From Chersky-840 sp963848335 (lineage in GTDB: Bacteria > Actinomycetota > Acidimicrobiia > Acidimicrobiales > UBA8190): DNA of 64,000 bases. Position numbers and translations under genes: made by a program. Of the stretch, positions 31,885-40,888 are shown in pieces. The stretch's first letter is position 1. Every line of letters begins with the position of its first letter. The notes under the pieces were generated by a model that searched no databases, was not told the origin of the DNA, and was given only the letters and a program-made list of their open reading frames with translations. The stretch spans positions 248,001 through 312,000 of the forward strand of contig CAWKDD010000002.1 of the NCBI GenBank assembly GCA_963848335.1, read 5' to 3'.

Positions 31885-34576
31885 TCAGTTCGCCAGTTGG
31901 CGCAGGACGTAGGCCAGGATGCCGCCGTGACGGAAGTACTCGGCCTCCATGGGCGTGTCGATGCGGACGCGCGCGTTGAAATCGACGGCTCCGGCCCGGA
32001 CGACCAACTCCTTGGGCACGTCACCGGCGCGCAGGGCGTCGAGCCCGGCGATGTCGAAGGTCTCCTCCCCGGTGATGCCGAGGCTGGCCATCGACGTGCC
32101 TTCGGCGAACTGCAGGGGGAGGATCCCCATTCCCAGGAGGTTCGAGCGGTGGATCCGCTCGAAGCTCTCGGCGATGACCGCCCGCACGCCGAGCAGCGCA
32201 GGGCCCTTGGCCGCCCAGTCCCGTGACGAGCCGGATCCGTATTCCTTCCCGGCCAGCACCACCAGCGGGACGCCCTGGGCCCGGTAGCGCATGGCGGCGT
32301 CGAAGATGCTCATCTCCTCGCCGCCCGGCAACAGGCGGGTGACGCCCCCCTCGGTACCCGGCGCCAGCAGGTTGCGGAGCCGTACGTTGGCGAAGGTTCC
32401 GCGCATCATGACCTCGTGATTGCCCCGCCGGGCGCCGTAGGAGTTGAACTCCGAGGGCTCGACACCGTGCTCGGTGAGGTACACGCCGGCGGGCGAGCTC
32501 GGCCGGATCGACCCGGCGGGGGAGATGTGGTCGGTGGTGACGCTGTCGCCGAGCACGGCGAGCACCCGCGCCCCGACGATGTCGGCGCACGGCGTCGGGC
32601 TCGGCGCGGAACTGCTCGAAGAACGGCGGGCGCAGGACGTAGGTGGAGCGGGCGTCCCAGCCGAAGGTCTCCCCTCCGCTGGTGTCGATGTCCTTCCATC
32701 GCTCGTCGCCCTCGAACACCGACCGCGTAGCGGGTGCGGAACATCTCCGAGGTCACGGCCTGCTCGATGGCGTCGGAGACCTCGGCCGGTGTGGGCCAGA
32801 GGTCGCGCAGGTAGACCGCGGCGCCGTCGCCGTCGGTGCCGAGCGGCTCGGAGGTGAGGTCGAGGTCGATCGTGCCGGCCAGCGCGTAGGCCACGACGAG
32901 GGGCGGCGACGCCAGGTAGTTGAGCCTGACATCGGGGTGGATGCGCCCTTCGAAGTTGCGGTTCCCCGACAACACCGCCGCCACCGACAGGTCCCCGTCG
33001 TGCACGGCCTCGGACACGCCGGCAAGCAGCGGGCCCGAATTGCCGATGCAGGTGGTGCAGCCGAACCCGACGAGCTGGAACCCGAGCGCCTCGAGCGGCT
33101 GGCGCAGCCCGGCGCGCTCGTAGTAGTCCATGACGACCCGGGACCCGGGGGCGAGCGACGTCTTGACCCACGGCTTGGAGCGAAGCCCGCGGCTCGACCG
33201 CCTTCTGGGCCAGCAGTCCGGCCGCCAGCATCACCTGGGGATTGGACGTGTTCGTGCAGCTGGTGATGGCGGCGATCACGACGTGGCCGTCGGCGACCTC
33301 GAGCGGCGCCGTCGCCGGGCGCGGTGGCGCGCCGCAAGGTCGTGCCGGTCCCGCCGTCTCCCGTGCCCGAGGCCAGGGCGCGGCGGAAGCCCGACTTGGT
33401 CTGCGCCAGCGACACGCGGTCCTGGGGCCGGGAGGGTCCGGCCAGGCTCGGCTCCACCGTGGAGAGGTCGAGCGTCGCCACCTCGGAGAAGACCGGTTCG
33501 GGGTCCTCGGGCCGGTGGAACAGGCCCTGCTCCTTGGCGTAGGCCTCCACCAGGGCCACCTGTGCCTCGTCGCGTCCGGTGAAGCGGAGATAGCGCAAGG
33601 TGACGTCGTCGATGGGGAAGATCACGCAGGTGGCCCCGTACTCGGGAGCCATGTTGCCGATGGTGGCCCGGTTCTCGAGCGGGAGCTGGGCGAGGCCCGG
33701 ACCGTGCACCTCGACGAACTTGCCCACCACGCCGTGCTTGCGCAGCAGCTGGGCGATGGTGAGCACCAGGTCGGTGGCGGTCGTCCCCTCGGGCAGCTCC
33801 CCCGTGAGCCGCAGGCCGACGACCGGTGGCACGAGCATGGTGAGGGGCTGGCCGAGCATGGCCGCCTCGGCCTCGATGCCGCCCACGCCCCACCCGAGGA
33901 CCCCGAGCCCGTTGACCATCGTGGTGTGGGAGTCGGTCCCCACCAGCGTGTCGGGGAACGCCTGGCCGTCGTCGGTGGCGAACACCACGCGGGCCAGGTA
34001 CTCCAGATTGACCTGGTGGCAGATCCCGGTCCCCGGCGGCACCACGCGGAAGCCGTCGAAGGCCTGCTGGGCCCACCGCAGCAACTGGTAGCGCTCGATG
34101 TTGCGCCCGTACTCGATGTCGACATTGGTGGCGAAGGACGAGGCGAGGCCCGAGGACTCGGCGATGACGGAGTGGTCGATGACGAGCTCGACCGGGACGA
34201 GGGGGTTGATGGCGGCGGGGTCGCCGCCGGTCTCGGCCAGCGCGTCGCGCATGGCGGCGAGGTCGACGACGGCCGGGACCCCGGTGAAGTCCTGCATGAG
34301 GACGCGCTCGGGCGTGAAGGCGATCTCCGTGGCCGACGCCACGCCGGCCTGCTGGCGCCCCGCCCACCCGGCCACGGCCTCGATGTCGGCGGCGTGGACC
34401 TGGCGCCCGTCCTCGTGGCGCAGGAGGTTCTCGAGGAGCACTTTCATGGCATAGGGCAGGCGGGCGATGTCGAAGCGCCCGGCCAGGGCGTCGAGGCGGT
34501 GGACCTCGAATCGCCGTGCACCGACGGCGATCGTGGCGCGGGTGGAGAAGCTGTCGGCTGAGGGGGAAGCGGCCAT
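31885..34576 (-). pseudogene. acnA: Aconitate hydratase A, four +1 frame breaks
   Basis: Aconitase of the AcnA/IRP type (citrate to isocitrate, TCA cycle). All landmarks are there: LMQDFTGVPAVVDLAAMRDA, GTDSHTTMVNGLGVLGWGVG, SCTNTSNPQVM (first cluster cysteine), GFGCTTCIGNSG (other two), GDSVTTDHISPAGSI and AGKEYGSGSSRDWAAKGP. The coding frame changes four times, near 33318, 33199, 32724 and 32588, each time by one extra base. Removing four bases gives 2688 nt, exactly 896 codons, the normal length of the family. Since it is the only aconitase seen and is otherwise perfectly conserved, sequencing error is the likeliest explanation. Confidence 0.9.
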
Positions 34577-34647
34577 GGGCCCATTCTGTCGCCCGCGGCT
34601 CGGATCCGACACCCGGGCCTCGGTCTCCGCTCCCCGGGGCTCCCGTG

Positions 34648-34743
34648 TAGCGTCTGGAGGGCTCACCCTTGGGAGTGACGCCTGGTTTGGGCTGGACGAC
34701 CGTGTCGGGTTGCCGCCTCGTACAGGCTCGACGCCTCTTCTGG
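34648..34743 (+). promoter_or_regulatory. Promoter and leader element, copy A (shared with 48.7 kb)
   Basis: GTGTAGCGT carries a -10 box (34648-34653). Seventeen bases downstream starts a 73-nt element (34671-34743) whose near copy lies ahead of the DUF6629 gene at 48.6 kb. Identical blocks include GGGAGTGACGCCT, GTTTGGGC, GGACGACCGT and CGTACAGGCTCGACGC. The middle differs by two bases in length, so it is not conserved as protein. GACGCCT occurs twice, and either copy can pair with the AGGC between them, a switch-like arrangement. Confidence 0.6.
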
Positions 34744-34761
34744 GGATCTCAAAGGACCGTG

Positions 34762-35055
34762 ATGCCTGTCGTGCCTCCTGTTCGGCCCCTGCTCGTGGTG
34801 GTGCGACCTCCCCAGTCGGGCGCCGATGCCGAACGTGGGGACGTCCCCGGCGCGACCACGACGTGCAGACGCTGCCGTCGCACCTTTGCCCGCCACCCGT
34901 CGGTCCGTTTCGTGGACCGCGCCACGCGTTGGCTGTGTCCCGCCTGCGACCACGGGCGTGCCCTGCGCGCCGCCAAGGCTCGTTTCCGGATCGTGGGACC
35001 GGCATCGGACCCCGACCCGGGCCCGCCGCCCACTGCTTCCGAGCGCTCCCGGTGA
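34762..35055 (+). CDS. Small zinc-ribbon protein
   Basis: 97 residues, not assigned to a named family. Two CxxC pairs (TTTCRRCRRTF and RWLCPACDHG) 22 residues apart should hold one zinc ion; the spacer contains an arginine-rich strand. The C-terminal quarter is Pro/Asp-rich. AAAGGA lies before ATG 34762. The stop codon overlaps the GTG start of the GAF-ANTAR gene by four bases, so both proteins are made from one mRNA, below the leader element. A nucleic-acid-binding or adaptor role is possible but unproven. Confidence 0.6.
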   Translation: MPVVPPVRPLLVVVRPPQSGADAERGDVPGATTTCRRCRRTFARHPSVRFVDRATRWLCPACDHGRALRAAKARFRIVGPASDPDPGPPPTASERSR

Positions 35056-35750
35056 GCGCGCCGGAGCCGAAGCGACTGTGGTCGGTGCTGTCGGGGGCGG
35101 CCGACCACGAGCGGCCGTCGCTGGCGACGCTGTGCCGGGGGTGCGTGGCCCTGCTGCCGGTGAGCGGAGCCGCCATCTCGCTCATGGCCCCGGCCCACTC
35201 CCAGAGCGTGGCCAGTGCCTTCGACGGGAGGGCCCGGGCCGTCCAGGACCTGGAGTTCACCCTGGGGGAGGGACCGGCGCTGGACGCGTACGGGGAGGGC
35301 ATTCCCGTGCTCGTGCCCGATGTCCGCAATTGTGCGGACCGCTGGCCGCAATTCAGCGCGGCGGCCACCACCATGGGCGTCGAGGCGGTCTTCGCCCTGC
35401 CGCTGGTGGCGACGGCGACCAACATCGGGGTCCTGGTGCTGTACCGGGACGAGGCGGGGGCCCTGGGGGACAAGGATGTCGCCGACGCCCTCGACGTCGC
35501 CGACCTGGTCACACAGCTCGTCCTCGTCATGCAGTCCGAGGCGGCCACCGAGTCGGTGGCCTGGGCGTTGGAGGAGTCGGACCACCGCGCCGTGGTCCAT
35601 CAGGCCACAGGGATGATCGCGGTGCAGATCGAGTCCGACGTCGAAGAGGCCCTGGTGCGCCTGCGGGCCCACTCCTTCGGCGACGACCGCCCGATCCGCG
35701 AGGTGGCCGAAGACGTGGTGACGGGCCGAATCCGGTTCGACGACCGGTGA
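35052..35750 (+). CDS. GAF-ANTAR regulator 1
   Basis: 232 residues: GAF domain (about 20-160; LEFTLGEGPALDAYGEGIPV, ADRWPQFSAAATTMGVEAVF) and a C-terminal ANTAR domain (about 172-230; AVVHQATGMIAVQIESDVEE, ALVRLRAHSFGDD). ANTAR domains bind paired RNA hairpins and prevent transcription termination; GAF would sense a small ligand. In this family the ANTAR helix usually has AKG where this protein has ATG. Translationally coupled to the zinc-ribbon protein. The leader in front of this operon is a candidate RNA target. Confidence 0.85.
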   Translation: MSAPEPKRLWSVLSGAADHERPSLATLCRGCVALLPVSGAAISLMAPAHSQSVASAFDGRARAVQDLEFTLGEGPALDAYGEGIPVLVPDVRNCADRWPQFSAAATTMGVEAVFALPLVATATNIGVLVLYRDEAGALGDKDVADALDVADLVTQLVLVMQSEAATESVAWALEESDHRAVVHQATGMIAVQIESDVEEALVRLRAHSFGDDRPIREVAEDVVTGRIRFDDR

Positions 35751-35901
35751 CGGACCGGACCCGGCGGTCGGGGCGACAGGGATGTCCCTCGGTGGGACAA
35801 TGAGCACCCACCGGACCTCTGGCGATGGCGAGAGCTCCCCGGGATCACCCGGGCGAGCAGGGCGGAAGCGGGCGAGCATGGCGCAAGGAGGTGGGCCGAC
35901 G

Positions 35902-36669
35902 ATGGACAGGCCCGAGGAGTGGCTGGCGCGGACCTTCGTCGAGCTCGCCGACACGCTCGTTGCCGATTACGACGTCGTGGACTTTCTCTCCACCCTGGCC
36001 GAGCGGTGCGTCGAGTTGCTCGAAACGGTGGAAGTCGGTCTGGTCCTGTTGGACCGCCACGGGGGCCTGCAGGTCATGGCGTCGTCCACCGAGCGCATGC
36101 GCGTGGCGGAGCTGTTCGAGGTCCAGCACGACGAGGGGCCCTGCCTCGACTGTCAGCGCGGAGGCCAGCAGATCCTCAACGAGCCGCTCGACTCGGCCGA
36201 CGACCGTTGGCCGCGGTTCGGTCCCATGGCCCGCGACGCCGGCTTCCGGATGGCGCATGCGCTGCCGCTGCGGCTCCGCCAGGACGTCATCGGCGCCATG
36301 AACATCTTCGACACCGAGTCACGGGAGTTGACGGCCCGGCAGGTGACACTGAGTCAAGCCCTGGCGGATGCCGCCACCATCGGCATCCTCCAGGAACGCA
36401 GCGTCCGGCAGCAGACCGACATCGCCGGGCACCTGCAGGGAGCGCTGAATTCCCGGGTCGTGATCGAGCAGGCCAAAGGCGTCGTCGCAGAACAGCAGAA
36501 GGTGACCATGGAAGACGCGTTCGGGATGCTCAGGGGCTACGCCCGGAGCAGCCGCCTTCCGCTGAGCGACCTGGCCCGCGCCATCGTCGATCGGTCACTC
36601 AGCTCGGGGGTGCTGCGCTCCGCCACTCCCCTCGGGCGCGGTGACGCCGGGTCTCGCACGGCACCTTGA
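35902..36669 (+). CDS. GAF-ANTAR regulator 2
   Basis: 255 residues: GAF domain (about 10-165; FEVQHDEGPCLDCQRGGQQI, RDAGFRMAHALPLRLRQDVI) and ANTAR domain (about 185-240; ALNSRVVIEQAKGVVAEQQK, VTMEDAFGMLRGYARSSRLP) with the canonical EQAKG motif. Two cysteines, in CLDC, lie in the GAF pocket. A perfect AAGGAGGTG precedes ATG 35902 by eight bases; an open frame begins at 35782 but lacks such a site. It lies 151 bases after GAF-ANTAR 1, and the DUF6629 gene starts 62 bases after it. Confidence 0.88.
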   Translation: MDRPEEWLARTFVELADTLVADYDVVDFLSTLAERCVELLETVEVGLVLLDRHGGLQVMASSTERMRVAELFEVQHDEGPCLDCQRGGQQILNEPLDSADDRWPRFGPMARDAGFRMAHALPLRLRQDVIGAMNIFDTESRELTARQVTLSQALADAATIGILQERSVRQQTDIAGHLQGALNSRVVIEQAKGVVAEQQKVTMEDAFGMLRGYARSSRLPLSDLARAIVDRSLSSGVLRSATPLGRGDAGSRTAP

Positions 36670-36731
36670 CGACTCGGTTCCGGGCGGCTGGCGCCGTCGA
36701 TGGCGCCGACGGGCCGGCCTGAGGTCGCGGC

Positions 36732-37394
36732 GTGTGCTTCTCGCCGCAAGCCGATCTGGTGGGCGGTGTCGCCATCGGCGCCATCGGGGTCGACGTGGTC
36801 CGTCATGTGCACCGACGCCGCGACCACATGGCGCTGGCGGCGCTGCCGCTCCTCTTGGGTGCCCATCAACTCGACGAGGCCTTCGTGTGGTGGGGACAGC
36901 AAGGTCATGTCCCATCCCCCGTGGGTCGCGTCGCGCTGTGGGTCTACCTCCTGATCGCCTTCGCCGTACTGCCGGTATTCGTCCCCCTGGCCGTGCGCGC
37001 CATCGAACCGAATCGAAGGCGAAGGATGCTCATGGTCCCGTTCGTGGTGATCGGGGCCGGTGTGGCCGCATGGCTCGTGGTGGCGATGGTGCGCGGTCCC
37101 GTGGGTGTCGCCGTTCGTCCGTATCATCTCGCCTACACCATCAAACCGGGGCACGGCCTGATCGTCATCACCCTCTACGTGGTGGCGTGTTGCGGGACGC
37201 TGCTCGTCTCGGGGTACCGCCATGTCGTGGTCTTCGGCGTCGTCAACCTCGTGGCCGTGGCCGTCATCGCCAAGCTGACCGTGGACGGCTTCGCCTCGGT
37301 GTGGTGCGGGTGGGCGGCGGTGACCAGCGGCGTGGTGGCGCTGCACATGCGCCTGGGCAGGCCGCACCGGGCACTGCCCTACGTCCTGACCTGA
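36732..37394 (+). CDS. DUF6629 family membrane protein, copy A
   Basis: 220 residues, about six membrane helices, function unknown. Conserved features shared with the second copy at 48 kb are the N-terminal CFSP motif, HQLDEAFVWW, YLLIAF.VLPVFVPL, YHLAYTI, HG in the fifth helix and VDGFASVWC. The invariant Cys, His and acidic residues inside or next to helices suggest metal or heme binding, but this is only inference. GTG 36732 is preceded by a GC-rich leader without a clear ribosome site. Confidence 0.8.
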   Translation: MCFSPQADLVGGVAIGAIGVDVVRHVHRRRDHMALAALPLLLGAHQLDEAFVWWGQQGHVPSPVGRVALWVYLLIAFAVLPVFVPLAVRAIEPNRRRRMLMVPFVVIGAGVAAWLVVAMVRGPVGVAVRPYHLAYTIKPGHGLIVITLYVVACCGTLLVSGYRHVVVFGVVNLVAVAVIAKLTVDGFASVWCGWAAVTSGVVALHMRLGRPHRALPYVLT

Positions 37395-37472
37395 GGAACA
37401 CCCAAAAACCTGCCCGGGCCTGCGGCTCGGTCAACGGGCCGGGGGCTGCACACGCGTCGGGCGGGCGCCGGG

Positions 37473-37580
37473 TAGAATGCACATTGAAAGTGTCGCCCAA
37501 GACCACGGTGACCCTGAAGCCGCAAAGGCGGGGTCACCGTGCCGCGCCGGGCAGAAATGGACGCCGTGTCGGAGACACTT
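37473..37580 (+). promoter_or_regulatory. Promoter and structured leader of the desaturase gene
   Basis: TAGAAT (37473-37478) is the -10 box. The leader contains a perfect 11-bp stem, CACGGTGACCC (37504-37514) with GGGTCACCGTG (37531-37541), holding an inner GCC-GCAAA-GGC hairpin. AAGTGTC (37488-37494) can pair with GACACTT (37574-37580), enclosing the start codon, while GACAC can instead pair with the nearby GTGTC (37566-37570). The two are mutually exclusive. It matches no riboswitch class I can name. Confidence 0.5.
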
Positions 37581-38552
37581 CTCGAGAGGCTTCCCGAATC
37601 TCGGGTTGCCGACGCAGTACCGGAGCCGGTCCTCGACGGTCCCCCATCCCGCCCGCAAACCTCGGCCCGGATCGTGACCTCGCTCCTGGTGGCCGGACCA
37701 TTGGTGGCGCTGGCCGTGTTCATCCCGCTGGGCTGGGGTGGCACCAAGACGATCTGGGGCCTCGGACTGGCCGTGGCGTTCTACGTTTTCACCGGATTCG
37801 GGATCAGCGCCGGTTTCCACCGCCTCTTCGCCCATCACAGCTACCGGGCCAATCGGCTGCTCAAGATCGTGTTGGCCGTGGCCGGGACGATGGCACTCGA
37901 GGGATCGGTCATCAGCTGGGTGACGACGCACCGTCGCCACCACGTGTTCAGCGACCGCGCCGGGGACCCGCACTCCCCGGTCATGCATGGGACCGACACA
38001 CCCACCACCACCCGGGGATTCCTGTGGGCGCACGTGGGTTGGCTCTTCGCCTCGGACCCCACCAGCCAGACGCGTTATGCCCCCGATCTCCTGCGTGACC
38101 GGGACCTGGTCGTGATCGACCGGCTCTTCCCGGTGCTGGCCGTCGTCTCGCTGGTGATCCCGTTCGGGATCGGCTGGGCGGTGACAGGAACGCTGGGCGG
38201 CGCACTCGGCGTGTTCTTGTGGGCTGGCCTGATCCGCATGGCGCTGTTGCATCACGTCACGTGGAGCATCAACTCGGTGTGCCACTTGTGGGGTCGCCGG
38301 CCTTTCACCACCGGTGACAACAGTGCCAACGTGGCCTCCCTGGCGCTCGTGTCGTTCGGGGAGAGCTGGCACAACTTCCACCACGCCGCCCCGGCGTCGG
38401 CCCGCCACGGGGTGCTCGCCCACCAGGTCGACCTGGCGGCCACCCTCATCGGACTGTTCGAACGGGCCGGCTGGGCCACCAAGGTGCGGTGGCCGACGGC
38501 GGCGCAGATCGCGACCTTGACCACTGCTGTCGAGGAACCCCCGCCTCTCTGA
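37557..38552 (+). CDS. Membrane fatty-acid (acyl-CoA) desaturase
   Basis: 331 residues. Di-iron histidine boxes are HRLFAHHSY, HRRHHVFSD and SWHNFHH, as in delta-9 stearoyl-CoA-type desaturases, with four membrane helices (SLLVAGPLVALAVFIPL, GLGLAVAFYVFTGFGI, LFPVLAVVSLVIPFGI, GALGVFLWAGLI). It introduces a double bond into membrane acyl chains, a classic cold response. ATG 37557 is taken as start; GTG 37539 lies inside the leader hairpin. The preceding structured leader suggests control after transcription starts. Confidence 0.88.
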   Translation: MDAVSETLLERLPESRVADAVPEPVLDGPPSRPQTSARIVTSLLVAGPLVALAVFIPLGWGGTKTIWGLGLAVAFYVFTGFGISAGFHRLFAHHSYRANRLLKIVLAVAGTMALEGSVISWVTTHRRHHVFSDRAGDPHSPVMHGTDTPTTTRGFLWAHVGWLFASDPTSQTRYAPDLLRDRDLVVIDRLFPVLAVVSLVIPFGIGWAVTGTLGGALGVFLWAGLIRMALLHHVTWSINSVCHLWGRRPFTTGDNSANVASLALVSFGESWHNFHHAAPASARHGVLAHQVDLAATLIGLFERAGWATKVRWPTAAQIATLTTAVEEPPPL

Positions 38553-38594
38553 TCGCCACCGGTCGTCGGTGCGGAGCGGTCACCAGCCGGACAC

Positions 38595-40064
38595 TCAGCG
38601 GAACGCCTCCACACGACTCGCCCCGGCGACGACCAGCATGCCCCCCGCCGCGCTCGGGGCGGCGAAGTGCGGGGGCGTCCCGGTGGCGAGGGGCAGCGTG
38701 AAGCGCGTCGTCCCCGTGGACAGGTCGACCCCGTACAGCACGGACGCGCCGATGTCGACGGTCCACAGGACACCACCGGAGATCGTGGGAGAGCCCGCCT
38801 CCCCGGTGGGCGAGGTCCACGTCCAGCCGCGCGTCAGTGTCGATCCCGGGCCCACCCGGACCTGGTCGATGGTGCCGTCGTCGGTGCACACCACGTAGGC
38901 GTCGGGAGCGAGGTAGGCGTTGCCACCCCGGGAGTTGCACACATCGGTCGATGCCAACTGCCCGCCGATGCCCCCGAGGGTGGTGGCGTCGAGCAGGTAG
39001 GCGGTGCGCTGCTTGCCCACCACGAACATCCTCGACCCCCCGAGCAGCATGGCGGCGGTGGAGCCGAGGTCACCGTCGTCGGAGTTGTCCTGGGCCCAGT
39101 TCGACGGGGCGAAGTACCCGAGCTCGGTGAGCGCCGGCGACAGCTCGATGACGCTGTCGCCGTGGTCGAAGGGCTGCCCCGCCTCGGCGCTGCCGTTCCC
39201 GGTGACGACGAAGACGTCGCCCGACCCGTCCACCGTGACGCCCGCCGGTGCCCAGATGGCACCCTCACGGGGGGTGGGTACCTGATAGGAGAGCAGGGCC
39301 CCGACCCCGGACTCGGCGACGCCCACCACCCAGCCGTGGTACTCACCGCAATCGCCGTCGTTCCCACCGAACCCCACGATGACGTGGCCGGCGGAGAGGG
39401 CCAGGCCGGTCCGCTGGAGCTGGGCGGCGGCGTTCCATCCCGGTTGATCGACGTCGCGGCTCCAAAGGACCCGGTGTGTGGCGATGTCGATGCCGTACAC
39501 GGTGTGTCGCACCGATGATCCGGATACGAGCGCGGCCGAGGCGAACAGCGTGCCCGAGGACGGATCGACGACCATGGTCGAGGTGATCCCCACGGTGGGG
39601 GCGATGTCCCCGCACGGGAGCATGCCGGCGGGCACGGGCGTGGCCAGGTGGTCGGACCATTGCACCGCACCGGTGGAGGCGGACAAGGCGTACACGGTGT
39701 CGTTCTCCGTGGCCACGAAGACCTGGCCCTCGTAGAGGAGAGGCTCTCCGTAGACGGGCCCGTCGACCGGCTGCGACCTCCACGCCACGATGGGCGCGCC
39801 GGTGAAGGCGGGACCGCTGCTGTCGAGCGAGGTGCGGGCGAAGCTCCCTCCGTAGGTCAGCCACGACGCCTTGGAGACCGGGGTCGTCGTGGCCGGGGCC
39901 GACGGCGGGGAGCCGGACCCGGTGGTGGAGGTCGCGGTGGGATGCCCGACACCGGAGCGGACCGAGGGGTGGCCCGCGCCGCACGCGGCGGTACCGGCCC
40001 CCAGGATCACGATGGTGGCGAGCCTGCAGAGCGCGGCACCTCGGGACCGTTCCCGTGCGGGCAT
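38595..40064 (-). CDS. PQQ-like beta-propeller lipoprotein
   Basis: 489 residues. Signal and lipobox (LATIVILGAGTAAC) predict a lipid-anchored extracellular protein; a Ser/Thr/Pro linker follows. The body is a propeller of outer-membrane-assembly/PQQ-dehydrogenase type repeats: GEPLLYEGQVFVATENDTVY, ALSASTGAVQWSDHLATP, GVTVDGSGDVFVVTGNGSAE. No enzyme active site is evident, so it may be a scaffold or a sugar-binding protein. ATG 40064 precedes the signal peptide. Confidence 0.82.
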   Translation of the reverse strand: MPARERSRGAALCRLATIVILGAGTAACGAGHPSVRSGVGHPTATSTTGSGSPPSAPATTTPVSKASWLTYGGSFARTSLDSSGPAFTGAPIVAWRSQPVDGPVYGEPLLYEGQVFVATENDTVYALSASTGAVQWSDHLATPVPAGMLPCGDIAPTVGITSTMVVDPSSGTLFASAALVSGSSVRHTVYGIDIATHRVLWSRDVDQPGWNAAAQLQRTGLALSAGHVIVGFGGNDGDCGEYHGWVVGVAESGVGALLSYQVPTPREGAIWAPAGVTVDGSGDVFVVTGNGSAEAGQPFDHGDSVIELSPALTELGYFAPSNWAQDNSDDGDLGSTAAMLLGGSRMFVVGKQRTAYLLDATTLGGIGGQLASTDVCNSRGGNAYLAPDAYVVCTDDGTIDQVRVGPGSTLTRGWTWTSPTGEAGSPTISGGVLWTVDIGASVLYGVDLSTGTTRFTLPLATGTPPHFAAPSAAGGMLVVAGASRVEAFR

Positions 40065-40134
40065 GGAGCGAGTCTTGCCGCGCCCCGGACACCGTGTGGG
40101 CGCGGCACGGCGCCGCCGTGCTGGACTGCTGGCC

Positions 40135-40855
40135 ATGGCCAAGGTCCGCATCGGGTTCTTCTCCTTCACCGAGATCACCGACCCCGCCCAGCACCGGTCG
40201 TACAACGAGTGGCACCAGCTCGACCACATGCCCGAGCAGTACCCGCTCCCGGGGGTGGTCTTCGGGCAACGCTGGGTCTCGACCCCGGAGTGTCGCCGGG
40301 CCCGGTCCCACCGACACGCCGGGACTGGACCGCATCCACTACATGACGCTGTACCTCATGGGCGAGCCCCTCGACACCACACTCGAGGCATTCCGCGCCC
40401 TCGGTGGGGCCCTGCGGGCCGCAGGCCGCTTCCACGAGCACCGGCGGTCGCGCCTTTCGGGTCCCTTCACCGTCACCGCCATGACGTCTGCGCCCCGGGT
40501 GCTCGTCTCGGCCGAGGCCGTGGCCTACCGACCCAATCGCGGCGTGTACGTCGTCGTGCGGGAGGGGACCGCCACTGCCGACGACGCGTCGCTGGCGGCG
40601 GGGCTGCTCGAGGTCGAGGGCGTCGCCGGTGTATGGACCTTCTCCACCGATGCCAGCTTCGAGCGCCACGGCTGGCACCCCGGGGACAAGACCATCACGG
40701 TCGCCTACCTCGACGAGGAGGCGCTGTCGGTGGCCCCCGGGGCCGGGGCACTGGTGCGTGCCCGGCCCGACCAGGAGCTCCGGCCCATCCTGTTCGCCGG
40801 TCCCATGGAGACGATCACGCCGTGGCGCTGGGACTGGTTCGACGGGACCACCTGA
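40135..40855 (+). pseudogene. Hypothetical protein with dimeric alpha/beta-barrel look, one +1 frame break
   Basis: First part MAKVRIGFFSFTEITDPAQH and YNEWHQLDHMPEQYPLPG reads in one frame; after an extra base near 40302 the rest continues as DTPGLDRIHYMTLYLMGEPL ... WTFSTDASFERHGWHPGD to the stop. Without that base the gene has 240 codons. The HQLDHMPEQYPLPGVVFGQR stretch recalls EthD/dimeric-barrel proteins. Nothing further can be said about function. Confidence 0.65.
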
Positions 40856-40888
40856 CCGGGCTCCGCCCCCTCGTCGACGTCGGGCGGC

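Noticed and set aside
31885..34576. Several separate aconitase-fragment genes
   Set aside because: The pieces join into one full-length aconitase after removing four single bases.
37473..37580. Cyclic-di-GMP-I riboswitch in the desaturase leader
   Set aside because: A GCAAAG stretch recalls it, but the GCAAACC and tetraloop-receptor parts of the consensus are missing.
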